A stretch of DNA of 64,000 nt, from the NCBI RefSeq assembly GCF_000235625.1, contig NZ_AGTR01000036.1, positions 17,711 to 81,710 on the forward strand, given 5' to 3'. Positions within the stretch are counted from its first letter, which is position 1; every line of letters starts with the position of its first letter. Below the pieces are notes generated by a model that had not been told where the DNA came from, did not search any database, and saw only the letters and a program-made list of their open reading frames with translations. The position numbers were made by a program, and so were the translations under genes. The stretch is from Marinobacter manganoxydans MnI7-9. Its GTDB lineage: Bacteria; Pseudomonadota; Gammaproteobacteria; Pseudomonadales; Oleiphilaceae. Shown here piece by piece: positions 44,823-52,591 of the stretch.

Positions 44823-45878
44823 TCAGGCTCCCGGGCGCAATCCGCACTGGCCCAGTAATTCCTGCCAGGCTTTGGTGTGGGCCATCATGGCCACGTCCAG
44901 TTCCCGCCACAGGCTGGCCTCGGCGCTCTGTGAGAGATGCCGCTCATACCAGCCGGCGAAACTTTCTGGCATGACCGCCCGCTGCATTTCCGCCAACTGC
45001 TCGAACGGCTCGATGAGCGCCACCCGTCCCTGGGTCACAGTGCTCATATAGGGTTGGATCTTTTCGATATAAACACTGAAAAACATACTCTGAACAATAT
45101 CCGACTGGTTGTTCGGCTGGCCGTTAATACACAGAGGCTTGCCCTCAATTCTCTGCCTGAGCAATGCCGTCCCGTCCTTCAGCCTTGCAGTCAGAAGAAG
45201 CGCGCTGTTGATCAACTGACCGGCGCGGTATTCTGCCTGCCAGCGCTGATGAACGTCGCCGGCAAAGTCGAGGGAAACCGCCAGATCTTCAGAGTACAAA
45301 CGGGCCACTGCTGCGTTCAGGCTGTCGATATCAAGGGCGAGATCAGACACCGGATTGCCCTCTGGCGCGACGGGATAGTCACCCTTGGCCAGGGTAAACA
45401 GTTTTTCGATTTCTTCGACGCCCCAGGTGGCATTCCAGATAGCAATGGGCAGGGATTCAAGCTTGCTGTCGATACCACCGGCAAGCTCTTCGGCAAATTC
45501 TTCATCTTCTATATCCGGCAGACAGTCCCTGGCCGCTTCGATAAACCGGATTTCATAACGAAGGCGGTTCAGGGGTTGCATAACCCGCCCCATCACCGAG
45601 TTTTTCTCACCAACAACGTACTGGAGTTCACAGCCGTAGAGCGATAGAAAATCGAGCATTCCCATGTCCAGTTCGGGCATGGTCAGCACACGGTCACGGC
45701 GGCGGGGAAGCTGGCTGGCGGAGGGAATGTCAGAAAACTCGGGATCGGCTTCCAACACGCGGGCCACCCGCTCCACATACTCGTCCATCATGGGACGCGC
45801 ATCCGAGAACGGGTCGCAACCGGCAAGAAGCACGGCGAGAACCGGCGCAAAGATTCTGCAAATTCCGGTTCCGGGCAT
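44823..45878 (-). CDS. DUF3080 family lipoprotein
   Basis: A 351-residue lipoprotein: signal ending in the lipobox VLLAGC (Cys about residue 21). The mature part matches DUF3080: MMDEYVERVARVLE, LPRRRDRVLTMPELDMGMLDFLSLYGCELQYVVGEKNSVMGRVM, and FEQLAEMQRAVMPESFAGWY. The function is unknown. GGAGG lies five bases before ATG 45878. It is convergent with the GspE-like gene, seven bases between stops, and lies 36 bases after mtnC on the same strand, so it may ride on the mtn transcript. Confidence 0.85.
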   Translation of the reverse strand: MPGTGICRIFAPVLAVLLAGCDPFSDARPMMDEYVERVARVLEADPEFSDIPSASQLPRRRDRVLTMPELDMGMLDFLSLYGCELQYVVGEKNSVMGRVMQPLNRLRYEIRFIEAARDCLPDIEDEEFAEELAGGIDSKLESLPIAIWNATWGVEEIEKLFTLAKGDYPVAPEGNPVSDLALDIDSLNAAVARLYSEDLAVSLDFAGDVHQRWQAEYRAGQLINSALLLTARLKDGTALLRQRIEGKPLCINGQPNNQSDIVQSMFFSVYIEKIQPYMSTVTQGRVALIEPFEQLAEMQRAVMPESFAGWYERHLSQSAEASLWRELDVAMMAHTKAWQELLGQCGLRPGA

Positions 45879-45914
45879 TCATTCCTCCTGCGATGGCGTT
45901 AAAAAGCCCTGGGC

Positions 45915-46607
45915 CTAGCGCTTTTGCAGCAGGGCATCAACCTCCGCAAAATCACGGGCAACGAAACGTTCGGTTTCCGGCAGATCTCCCTCGCGAACAA
46001 GCCAGGCAGTTTGCATGCCGGCTTCCTCGGCTGCCTCCAGTTCGGCTTCCACATCAGACAGGAACAGCACCGTGCAGGCCTCGACGCCCAACTCAGACAG
46101 AATATTCCGGTATGAAACGGTCTCTTTCTTGCCACCGATGCGGGTATCGAAATAGCCCGAGAAAAACGGCGTAAAATCGCCTTCCGTGGTAAAACCGAAA
46201 ATCAGCTTCTGGGCTTTCACCGAACCTGATGAATATACGAACAAACGCAGCCCCCGATCATGCCAGCGTTGAAGGTAGTCGGCTGCGTCAGCATAGATGT
46301 GCCCTTTCAGCTCTCCCTGCTGATAGCCCTGCTCCCAGACCATGCCCTGCAGCGTCTTAAGAGAGGTTTCCTTGCGGTCTTCCCTGATCCAGGTTTCAAG
46401 CACTTGGATCAGCCCTTCGACATCCTCACGCGCAACGCCTGAAACCTCGGCCACTGCGTCCAGTTGCTCAGACACAGCCGAGCTGTCCTGATGCTGGTCA
46501 CGGACAAAACGCGGCAGGTGCTCGCTGGCATAGGGAAACAGGACATCGTGCACAAACGAAATAGAGCTGGTGGTGCCTTCGATATCCGTGAGCACAACCC
46601 GGATCAT
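45915..46607 (-). CDS. mtnC: Acireductone synthase (enolase-phosphatase E1)
   Basis: HAD-family enzyme of methionine salvage that enolises and dephosphorylates diketo-methylthiopentyl phosphate to acireductone. The 230-residue protein has DIEGTTSSISFVHDVLFPYA with catalytic Asp8 and Glu10, the motif II Ser in LFVYSSGSVKAQKLIFG, the Lys in RIGGKKETVSY, and VLFLSDVEAELEAAEEAGM. It starts four bases inside the mtnD end, so mtnB-mtnD-mtnC are stitched together by overlaps. Confidence 0.97.
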   Translation of the reverse strand: MIRVVLTDIEGTTSSISFVHDVLFPYASEHLPRFVRDQHQDSSAVSEQLDAVAEVSGVAREDVEGLIQVLETWIREDRKETSLKTLQGMVWEQGYQQGELKGHIYADAADYLQRWHDRGLRLFVYSSGSVKAQKLIFGFTTEGDFTPFFSGYFDTRIGGKKETVSYRNILSELGVEACTVLFLSDVEAELEAAEEAGMQTAWLVREGDLPETERFVARDFAEVDALLQKR

Positions 46608-47164
46608 TCGGCCGCTCCTGCCAGCGCCTCATAGCGAGGCAGGCGACCGGCGATGTCTTCACCGGTAAAGTCCGCCACCCAGCCCTCGGGGTTGGTGAAC
46701 AGGCGAATGCAGGTAAACGCAGGTTCCGGGCCCATATCAAACCAGTGGCGAGTGCCATCGGGCACACTGATCAGATCGTTTTTCTGGCACAGCACGGCGA
46801 AAACCTCGTTGCCGAAGTGCAGGTAAAACAGGCCCTGGCCACGGACAAAGAAACGAACTTCGTCTTCACTGTGGGTGTGCTCATCCAGGAACTTTTGCCG
46901 GAACGCGTCTTTCTGCGGATTGTCCGGGTTCAGGCTGATCACATCCGCGGTCTGAAAACCACATTCGTGCTTCAGTTTCGAGACTTCCTCGCTGTAGGCC
47001 TCAAGGATGTCTTCCTGGGAGGCGTCAGCCGGCAGATCTTTCGTTGGCCACTGCTCATAGCGCACACCGTGCCGGGCCAGAAGCTCCCGTATTTCTTCAG
47101 GATTCCCGGTCACTTTGCGTGCCTTTTCGGGCTGGCTCTGGTCGAAAATACTCAGGGTAGTCAT
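46604..47164 (-). CDS. mtnD: Acireductone dioxygenase
   Basis: Cupin metal enzyme that oxidises acireductone; with iron it gives the methionine precursor KMTB plus formate, with nickel it gives methylthiopropionate and CO. The 186-residue protein has metal ligands His96, His98, Glu102 and His140 (HTHSEDE and GTRHWFD), the same spacing as Klebsiella ARD. It overlaps mtnB upstream and mtnC downstream by four bases each. Which metal is used in vivo cannot be told. Confidence 0.97.
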   Translation of the reverse strand: MTTLSIFDQSQPEKARKVTGNPEEIRELLARHGVRYEQWPTKDLPADASQEDILEAYSEEVSKLKHECGFQTADVISLNPDNPQKDAFRQKFLDEHTHSEDEVRFFVRGQGLFYLHFGNEVFAVLCQKNDLISVPDGTRHWFDMGPEPAFTCIRLFTNPEGWVADFTGEDIAGRLPRYEALAGAAE

Positions 47165-47787
47165 GGGCGAACCCTCATGGTTTCAAGCTCACATTCAAAC
47201 AGGAATTCAAAGGCCTCGACATGGCGCAGGCAATCGGCCATGGTTTTGCCCCAGGTGTACAGGCCATGGCCACGAATCAGGTAGCCTGGCTGTTCCGGAT
47301 GCTCCCGGAACCATTCGCGAGTTTGCTCCGCCAACGCGTCGATGTCCTGGGTGTTGTCGAACACCGGAACCGTCAGGACTGATTCGTGGGTCTCAACGCC
47401 GGTAAACGCCTTCTGCAGCTCATAGCCTTCCAGCGCCAGTGGCTGGCCGGGCTCAAGCAGACGACTGAGCACCGTTGCCTTCACCGAGTGGGTGTGCAGA
47501 ACCGCGCCCACCTCGGGAAAGACCTCATACAGCACCGTATGCAGCCTTGTTTCTGCAGAGGAGCGACAGTCGCTCTGTACCGGCCGGCCGGCCAGATCGA
47601 CCACCATGACATCACCCGCCCCCAGCTGTCCCTTGTGACGGCCTGAAACAGTAATGGCGATGTGTTCGGCATCAATGCGGGCAGAATAGTTACTGCTGGT
47701 TGCGGGCGACCAACCCTGCTGGTACAGGAATCGACCGGCTTCCACAATCGCATCCGCGGCGACGGCGTATCGGGTTACATCAAACAC
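47161..47787 (-). CDS. mtnB: Methylthioribulose-1-phosphate dehydratase
   Basis: Class II aldolase-fold zinc enzyme that dehydrates MTRu-1-P in methionine salvage. It has 208 residues, with WSPATSSNYSARI, ISGRHKGQLG-like and the zinc ligands in AVLHTHSVKATVLSR and RGHGLYTWG. The start is GTG 47787 because GGGAGA sits eight bases upstream and the length then fits the family; an in-frame codon at 47880 would reach into xdhC. First of mtnBDC; mtnA and the aminotransferase of the pathway are not in the window. Confidence 0.93.
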   Translation of the reverse strand: MFDVTRYAVAADAIVEAGRFLYQQGWSPATSSNYSARIDAEHIAITVSGRHKGQLGAGDVMVVDLAGRPVQSDCRSSAETRLHTVLYEVFPEVGAVLHTHSVKATVLSRLLEPGQPLALEGYELQKAFTGVETHESVLTVPVFDNTQDIDALAEQTREWFREHPEQPGYLIRGHGLYTWGKTMADCLRHVEAFEFLFECELETMRVRP

Positions 47788-47836
47788 GAGTTCTCTCCCG
47801 GGTTTCAGAGCGCTTGGGACACTCCCATGGGCGCCA

Positions 47837-48832
47837 TTATAGGGACGAACCAGCTCCTCGCAAATGATGCCGTGCGGCAATCAGATCGGCGACAATGGAG
47901 ACAGCAATTTCTGCCGGTGTCTTGCTCGGAATATCAACACCAATGGGAGCTCGCAGGCGTTCGAGTGCCTCTTTTTCAAGCCCCAGAGATGCCAATCGTT
48001 CCCGCCGGGCTTCCGAAGTTCTTTTCGACCCCATTGCGCCTATGTAAAAGGCACTGGAGTGAAGAGCTGCAAGCAACCCCATATCATCGACGCGCGGATC
48101 ATGGGCGAGGGCCAGAATACCGGACCAGGCGTCGCCAAACTGTGTCGAAATCAGATCATCGGGCAGGCGCCGGTCCAGGGGAATCCCTTCAAAACTCCAG
48201 CCGTCGGCGAAGGCCTCCCTCGGCTCACAGAGGGTGACAGCAAAATCCGCCGCGGTCGCGAATTCAAAAACGTAACGGGCGACTTCGCCGGCACCGATCA
48301 GCAACAGCCGGCACTCGGGCTGCAAAGCATGAAGAAGCTGTTCACCGTCGAAGTGGACCGCGTTACCGGCCCGGGAGACAGAATGCTCCAGCGTCGCAGC
48401 CCCGTTTATCGGCACGCGACGAACCACCGATTCGCGATCGCGCAAGGCAGCCGCCAATGCCTGAACGTGATCGAGACCCACCTGGCCCCGGTAGGGTTCA
48501 ATCAGAAGCCGTATCCGGCCACCGCAAGGCAGCTGGAAATGATCCCGGTCATCGTCGGTAATTCCATAATCAACGAAAACCGGATGGTCCGGCCCGTCTT
48601 CCGCTGTGCGCCGGAGCAGATCCTCTTCCAGACAGCCACCGGACACCGACCCGCTCCAATGACCGGATTCTGCAATCGCCAGCCAGGAGCCGACCGGACG
48701 CGGCGAGGAGCCCCAGGTGTCCACTATGGTGCAAAGCCAGGCTCTCTGGCCTTCCGCCAGCCAGCGAGACATTCTCTCTAATACGGTCTGGCGGCCAGTA
48801 GCGACCGAATAGGCAACGCTTGAATCAGGCAT
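47837..48832 (-). CDS. xdhC: XdhC family molybdenum cofactor insertion/maturation protein
   Basis: Binds Moco, helps add the terminal sulfur and inserts it into xanthine-dehydrogenase family enzymes. The 331-residue protein has GSWLAIAESGHWSGSVSGGCLEEDLL (XdhC/CoxI domain), a Rossmann domain starting LLLIGAGEVARYVFEFA, and YIGAMGSKRTSEARRERLASLGL. It overlaps the iorB end by eight bases, so it is coupled to its presumed client. The mtnB start follows after 49 bases. Confidence 0.9.
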   Translation of the reverse strand: MPDSSVAYSVATGRQTVLERMSRWLAEGQRAWLCTIVDTWGSSPRPVGSWLAIAESGHWSGSVSGGCLEEDLLRRTAEDGPDHPVFVDYGITDDDRDHFQLPCGGRIRLLIEPYRGQVGLDHVQALAAALRDRESVVRRVPINGAATLEHSVSRAGNAVHFDGEQLLHALQPECRLLLIGAGEVARYVFEFATAADFAVTLCEPREAFADGWSFEGIPLDRRLPDDLISTQFGDAWSGILALAHDPRVDDMGLLAALHSSAFYIGAMGSKRTSEARRERLASLGLEKEALERLRAPIGVDIPSKTPAEIAVSIVADLIAARHHLRGAGSSL

Positions 48833-51029
48833 TGGCTCTCAATGGCAGGCTACGCTGCCGCTTTCCATTGAGCGCAAACAGCGCATTTCCCAAGGCCGGG
48901 ATCACCGGCGGCACGCCCGGCTCGCCGACTCCAGTCGGCGACTCGCTGCTTGCAACAATATCCACCAGTACCTCAGGACGCTCGTACTGCCTCATTAGGG
49001 GATAGTCGTGGAAGTTGCTCTGCTGGACCTCGCCATTCTCCAGCGTGATTTCTCCATAAAGTGCCGCGGTCAGCCCAAACAGGATACCGCCCTCGATCTG
49101 GTCCTCCACGATACGGGGGTTTACGACCTGGCCACAGTCCACCGAGCAGGTGACCTTGTATACCCGGATCGCACCATTCTCGATTCCGGCTTCCACCACC
49201 TGGGCAACGTACGTTCCGAAACTCCGGAACAGGGCGAGCCCCCGGGCCCGACCCTCTGGCACCGGCGACTGCCAGTCGGCCAGCCTGACAACCCGGTCAA
49301 GCACTTCAAGGTGCCTCGGCTCGTGGCCAATCAGGCGACGACGGAACTGGTATGGATCCTCACCTGCCTCATGGGCAAGTTCGTCCATGAAGGTTTCGAC
49401 GGCAAACCCGTTGTGGGAGAAACCTACCGAACGCCACCAGGTAATCGGAATGCCGGGATCGGTGTGGGTATGACGGATATCAACGTTGGACACCCGGTAC
49501 GGATACTCGATGGCACCCTCGATTGCGGAGAAATCCTTCGGCGTCGCAATGCCTTCGGCCATCAGGCCGACACTGCCCAAAGTGTCGTACATGAATTTTG
49601 GCGCCCAGGGATACTGGGCAGGGGCCGCATTGCGGACATACCAGTCCAGGATCTGAGGACCAACAATCTGGTGATGCCAGCCCGTCAGCTCAGCACCAGA
49701 CAGGCTGGCTTTCATACGGTGCAGCATGGCCGGGCGATAAAGATCGTGGCGGGTGTCCTCTTCACGGGACCAGATGACCTTAACCGGCCGTCCGACCCGG
49801 TAGGCCACTGCCGCCGCCTCTTCGATATAGTCCTGAGTCAGTCGACGGCCAAAACCGCCGCCGAGAAAGGTCGTATTGATAGTGATATCGTCGGGGCCAA
49901 GATTGGTCACCCGGGCTGCTGCAATCCGGCCAAGGTCCGGCGCCTGTGTAGGGGCCCACACTTCCATGCCGTCCTCTCGGTACCAGGCCGTGGCATTCAT
50001 GGGCTCCAATGTCGCGTGGGCCAGGTAGGGCTGGGCATATTCCGCTTCCACTACCCGGTCGCCCTCCTCCATGGCACTGGCAAAACTGCCCTCACTACGC
50101 TCGGACTCTCCGGGATCGTCATCGGCGGCGGCGCGGTAGGAGTCGAACACGTCGCCCGTAGACAGAGACACGGCATCCGAAAAATCCCAGTCTATCTTGA
50201 GCGCGTCCTGAGCCTTCCGGGCACGCCAGTATTTGTCGGCAACAACGGCCACGCCACGCTCGATCTCAAATACATCAAGCACACCCGTCATTGCACGGAC
50301 CTGATCAGCGTTGAAGTCCCGGACCCGGCCGCCGCTCCGGGGAGGCCGTGAAACAACGCCGTACACCATGTCCGGAAGATCGACATCAATCCCGTAAACT
50401 GCGGTTCCCGTGGACTTCGCCCGGGCATCGAGTTTGCCTCGCTGCTTGCCAATGTATTTCCATTCGCTCTGCGGCTTGAGCGCTATGTCACCACGCAGCA
50501 CTTCTTTGGCGGCCAACTCAACCAACTGGCCATAGGCCATGGAGTCGATACCGTTCGGGTGCACCACCCTGCCTTCACTGGCGCGACATTCGGTTGCTTC
50601 GACGTTCCATACACGTGCTGCCGCCATAACCAGCATTTGCCGGGCTTCCGCTCCGGCCGTTCGAAGCGGCTCCCAACTGGTCGCAACACTGGTGCTACCG
50701 CCTGTCAGTTGCAGCTTGTACAGAGGATTTCGATACTCCGGCGCCACCGGTGCAAAGCGTGGGGTGATCCGCTCCGGCTGGATTTCCAGCTCTTCGGCAA
50801 TCAAAGTGGTCAAGCCGGTGTAGGTGCCTTGCCCCATTTCGACCCGGGCCAGGGTGAAGAAGACTTCATCATCGGCAGTCAGTTCCAGCCAGGCATCGGG
50901 ACGCCATTCGCCCGTGTCCGACTCATACCCCGTCTGGATTCCCGCGCAGCCCGGCAACGTTATTGAAACCATGAGGCTGCCGGAGGCACCGGCACTGACC
51001 TTGAGGAAATTTCGTCGATTCATCGCCAT
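48825..51029 (-). CDS. iorB: Isoquinoline 1-oxidoreductase beta subunit-like molybdenum hydroxylase
   Basis: Large Moco-binding subunit (734 residues) of a two-subunit xanthine-dehydrogenase-family enzyme. A twin-arginine signal NRRNFLKVSAGASG predicts Tat export to the periplasm. The family pattern is LARVEMGQGTYTGLTTLIAEEL, two aldehyde-oxidase-type domains, the Moco loop TTFLGGGFGRRLTQDY, and GIPITWWRSVGFSHNGFAVE. Such IorB proteins oxidise aldehydes or N-heterocycles; the substrate here is unknown. Directly after the signal, TLPGC could act as a weak lipobox. ATG 51029 starts MAMNRRNF; ATG 51023 is possible. It starts one base after the iorA stop. Confidence 0.9.
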   Translation of the reverse strand: MAMNRRNFLKVSAGASGSLMVSITLPGCAGIQTGYESDTGEWRPDAWLELTADDEVFFTLARVEMGQGTYTGLTTLIAEELEIQPERITPRFAPVAPEYRNPLYKLQLTGGSTSVATSWEPLRTAGAEARQMLVMAAARVWNVEATECRASEGRVVHPNGIDSMAYGQLVELAAKEVLRGDIALKPQSEWKYIGKQRGKLDARAKSTGTAVYGIDVDLPDMVYGVVSRPPRSGGRVRDFNADQVRAMTGVLDVFEIERGVAVVADKYWRARKAQDALKIDWDFSDAVSLSTGDVFDSYRAAADDDPGESERSEGSFASAMEEGDRVVEAEYAQPYLAHATLEPMNATAWYREDGMEVWAPTQAPDLGRIAAARVTNLGPDDITINTTFLGGGFGRRLTQDYIEEAAAVAYRVGRPVKVIWSREEDTRHDLYRPAMLHRMKASLSGAELTGWHHQIVGPQILDWYVRNAAPAQYPWAPKFMYDTLGSVGLMAEGIATPKDFSAIEGAIEYPYRVSNVDIRHTHTDPGIPITWWRSVGFSHNGFAVETFMDELAHEAGEDPYQFRRRLIGHEPRHLEVLDRVVRLADWQSPVPEGRARGLALFRSFGTYVAQVVEAGIENGAIRVYKVTCSVDCGQVVNPRIVEDQIEGGILFGLTAALYGEITLENGEVQQSNFHDYPLMRQYERPEVLVDIVASSESPTGVGEPGVPPVIPALGNALFALNGKRQRSLPLRANA

Positions 51030-51030
51030 G

Positions 51031-51516
51031 TTATGCGCCCCCCCCCTGAGCGCCGTCTGACGTATCAGCGACGACGGATTCCACGGCTGCAATGATCCGC
51101 GAGTAGGTGCCGCATCGGCAAAGATTGCCTGTCATGGCCGCGACAATTTCCTCACGTGAAGGCGCCGGATTGCTGGCCAGAAGGTGGGCCGCACTCATGA
51201 TCTGGCCCGACTGGCAGTAGCCGCATTGAGGAACGCCGTGTTCTATCCAGGCATCCTGCAGTGCATGAAGACGACTTCCCTCCCCCAGGCCTTCAATCGT
51301 AACCACATCACCACCCGCGGCCATTTCGACCGGTGTCGAGCAGGAGCGCACAGGCTGCCCGTTCAGGTGAACTGTGCAGGCACCACAGAGGCCCGCGCCG
51401 CAACCGAATTTAGTTCCCTTGAGCCCCAGCTCATCACGCAATACCCATAGAAGAGGCGTATCCCCTTCAATGTTCAGCGACCGCTCGTCGCCATTGACTG
51501 TCAGGCTCACGGCCAT
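51031..51516 (-). CDS. iorA: (2Fe-2S)-binding subunit, isoquinoline 1-oxidoreductase alpha-like
   Basis: Small electron-transfer subunit of 161 residues. It has a plant-type [2Fe-2S] site ([18 protein letters not shown] ... SC) and a second helical site ([10 protein letters not shown] and CRCGTYSRI), as in all such hydroxylases. There is no signal of its own, so it is presumably carried across by the Tat signal of IorB. ATG 51516 (MAVSLTVNG) follows GGAGAGGG. The last codons contain a run of nine G residues (51037-51045 area, read on the minus strand). First gene of iorA-iorB-xdhC. Confidence 0.92.
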   Translation of the reverse strand: MAVSLTVNGDERSLNIEGDTPLLWVLRDELGLKGTKFGCGAGLCGACTVHLNGQPVRSCSTPVEMAAGGDVVTIEGLGEGSRLHALQDAWIEHGVPQCGYCQSGQIMSAAHLLASNPAPSREEIVAAMTGNLCRCGTYSRIIAAVESVVADTSDGAQGGGA

Positions 51517-51596
51517 CCCAACCCTCTCCTTTACCTGCATCCGGTGTTGTTTCCGGATTTATTATTGTCGCTACCCCTATGGCAGATACCAGAGTC

Positions 51597-51788
51597 CTAT
51601 CTGACGACTTCTTCGCCATCCTTGTTAACCCAGATCTTGCGTTCGCCGGACTCCATCTTGCCGTTTGAGTCCCAGACCTCCCGATCCGTTGTGGCCTCTT
51701 CAACCTTGCCGTTGTCGTTCCAGATAACTCGATCCTTACAGCCCGCCAGTGCCAGTACGGCGAATACAACCAATACAGCTTTTTTCAC
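51597..51788 (-). CDS. Small lipoprotein with three Trp-centred repeats
   Basis: A 63-residue protein I do not recognise. It has a lipoprotein signal with lipobox LALAGC (Cys17), leaving a 46-residue, highly charged mature chain. This holds three similar units: RVIWNDNGKVE (20-30), REVWDSNGKME (36-46) and RKIWVNKDGEE (50-60), with Trp at 23, 39 and 53. Each reads as a short beta strand plus a turn. The start is GTG 51788 with GGAGG eight bases upstream. It lies between smrA and iorA on the same strand, 80 bases before iorA. Real coding is supported by the good ribosome site and lipobox. Confidence 0.75.
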   Translation of the reverse strand: MKKAVLVVFAVLALAGCKDRVIWNDNGKVEEATTDREVWDSNGKMESGERKIWVNKDGEEVVR

Positions 51789-51851
51789 GACGATAACCTC
51801 CGTTCAGCCGCCACCGCGGCTCTTATTAAGGAATACCTGGGATTGGCAGCC

Positions 51852-52433
51852 CTAACGGCTGCCGTGGAGTTCACGATTATGCTGCTTATCCCGGTCACTC
51901 TTTCGCACCATGACATAAACAGCCCCCGTACCACCATGGTGTTTCTGGGCCGAATGAAAGGCCAGGACATCGTCCAGCTCCGGCAACCATTTGGCGAGGT
52001 AGCTTTTCAACTGGGCGATACCATCAGGATTACGCTCGCCCTTGCCATGAAGAATGATGACCGACCGCAGGCCATAGCGCACGCAATCACCGATGAACCT
52101 GAAGACTTCGCGACGGGACTGCTCAACGGTCATACGGTGCAGATCAAGGCGCGCTTCGATCGGATACTGGCCCAGCCGGAGCTTTCGAAATACGCCGTGC
52201 TGGATGCCTGGCCGCTGCCAGCTCAGGATATCGTGGGCCGTAAGCGGCTCTACCATGTCGGAAGTCAGGGGATTGGTGTCCCGCGCGGGCTTTTCAACAG
52301 CCGCCCGCTGACGTTCCAGATGACCTGGCGTCAGTTCCCGGGGCGTTGTCACCTCGGCCCGGTTGGGCTTGCGGATACGCCGGACGTCTTTCATTTCCTC
52401 AAGGAAGCTGAGGCGCTCTTCTTTGGTAGTCAT
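51852..52433 (-). CDS. Smr domain protein SmrA-like
   Basis: A 193-residue cytoplasmic protein with a C-terminal Smr (small MutS-related) domain: EARLDLHRMTVEQSRREVFRFIGD, VIILHGKGERNPDG, and HHGGTGAVYVMVR. Smr domains are nucleases on branched DNA or on ribosome-bound mRNA; stand-alone gammaproteobacterial members (SmrA/SmrB) have both activities reported. The HGKG and the LDLH motifs are intact, so activity is plausible. The N-terminal 90 residues are charged and probably extended. It is divergent from the cNMP/CBS gene with a 158-base shared promoter region. Confidence 0.87.
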   Translation of the reverse strand: MTTKEERLSFLEEMKDVRRIRKPNRAEVTTPRELTPGHLERQRAAVEKPARDTNPLTSDMVEPLTAHDILSWQRPGIQHGVFRKLRLGQYPIEARLDLHRMTVEQSRREVFRFIGDCVRYGLRSVIILHGKGERNPDGIAQLKSYLAKWLPELDDVLAFHSAQKHHGGTGAVYVMVRKSDRDKQHNRELHGSR

Positions 52434-52591
52434 GGCGTTACAATTAATGACCTGTTTCAGAGACCGACTTTACCACCTGGGTAACCGGCCTTAAAGAAAA
52501 CTGATCTATGTCAGACTTATTGCGACCAAAATCGTAGGGCAACAGATGCTTTGGCTACACTACACTTCAGACGGACAATAATAACCAGCGA

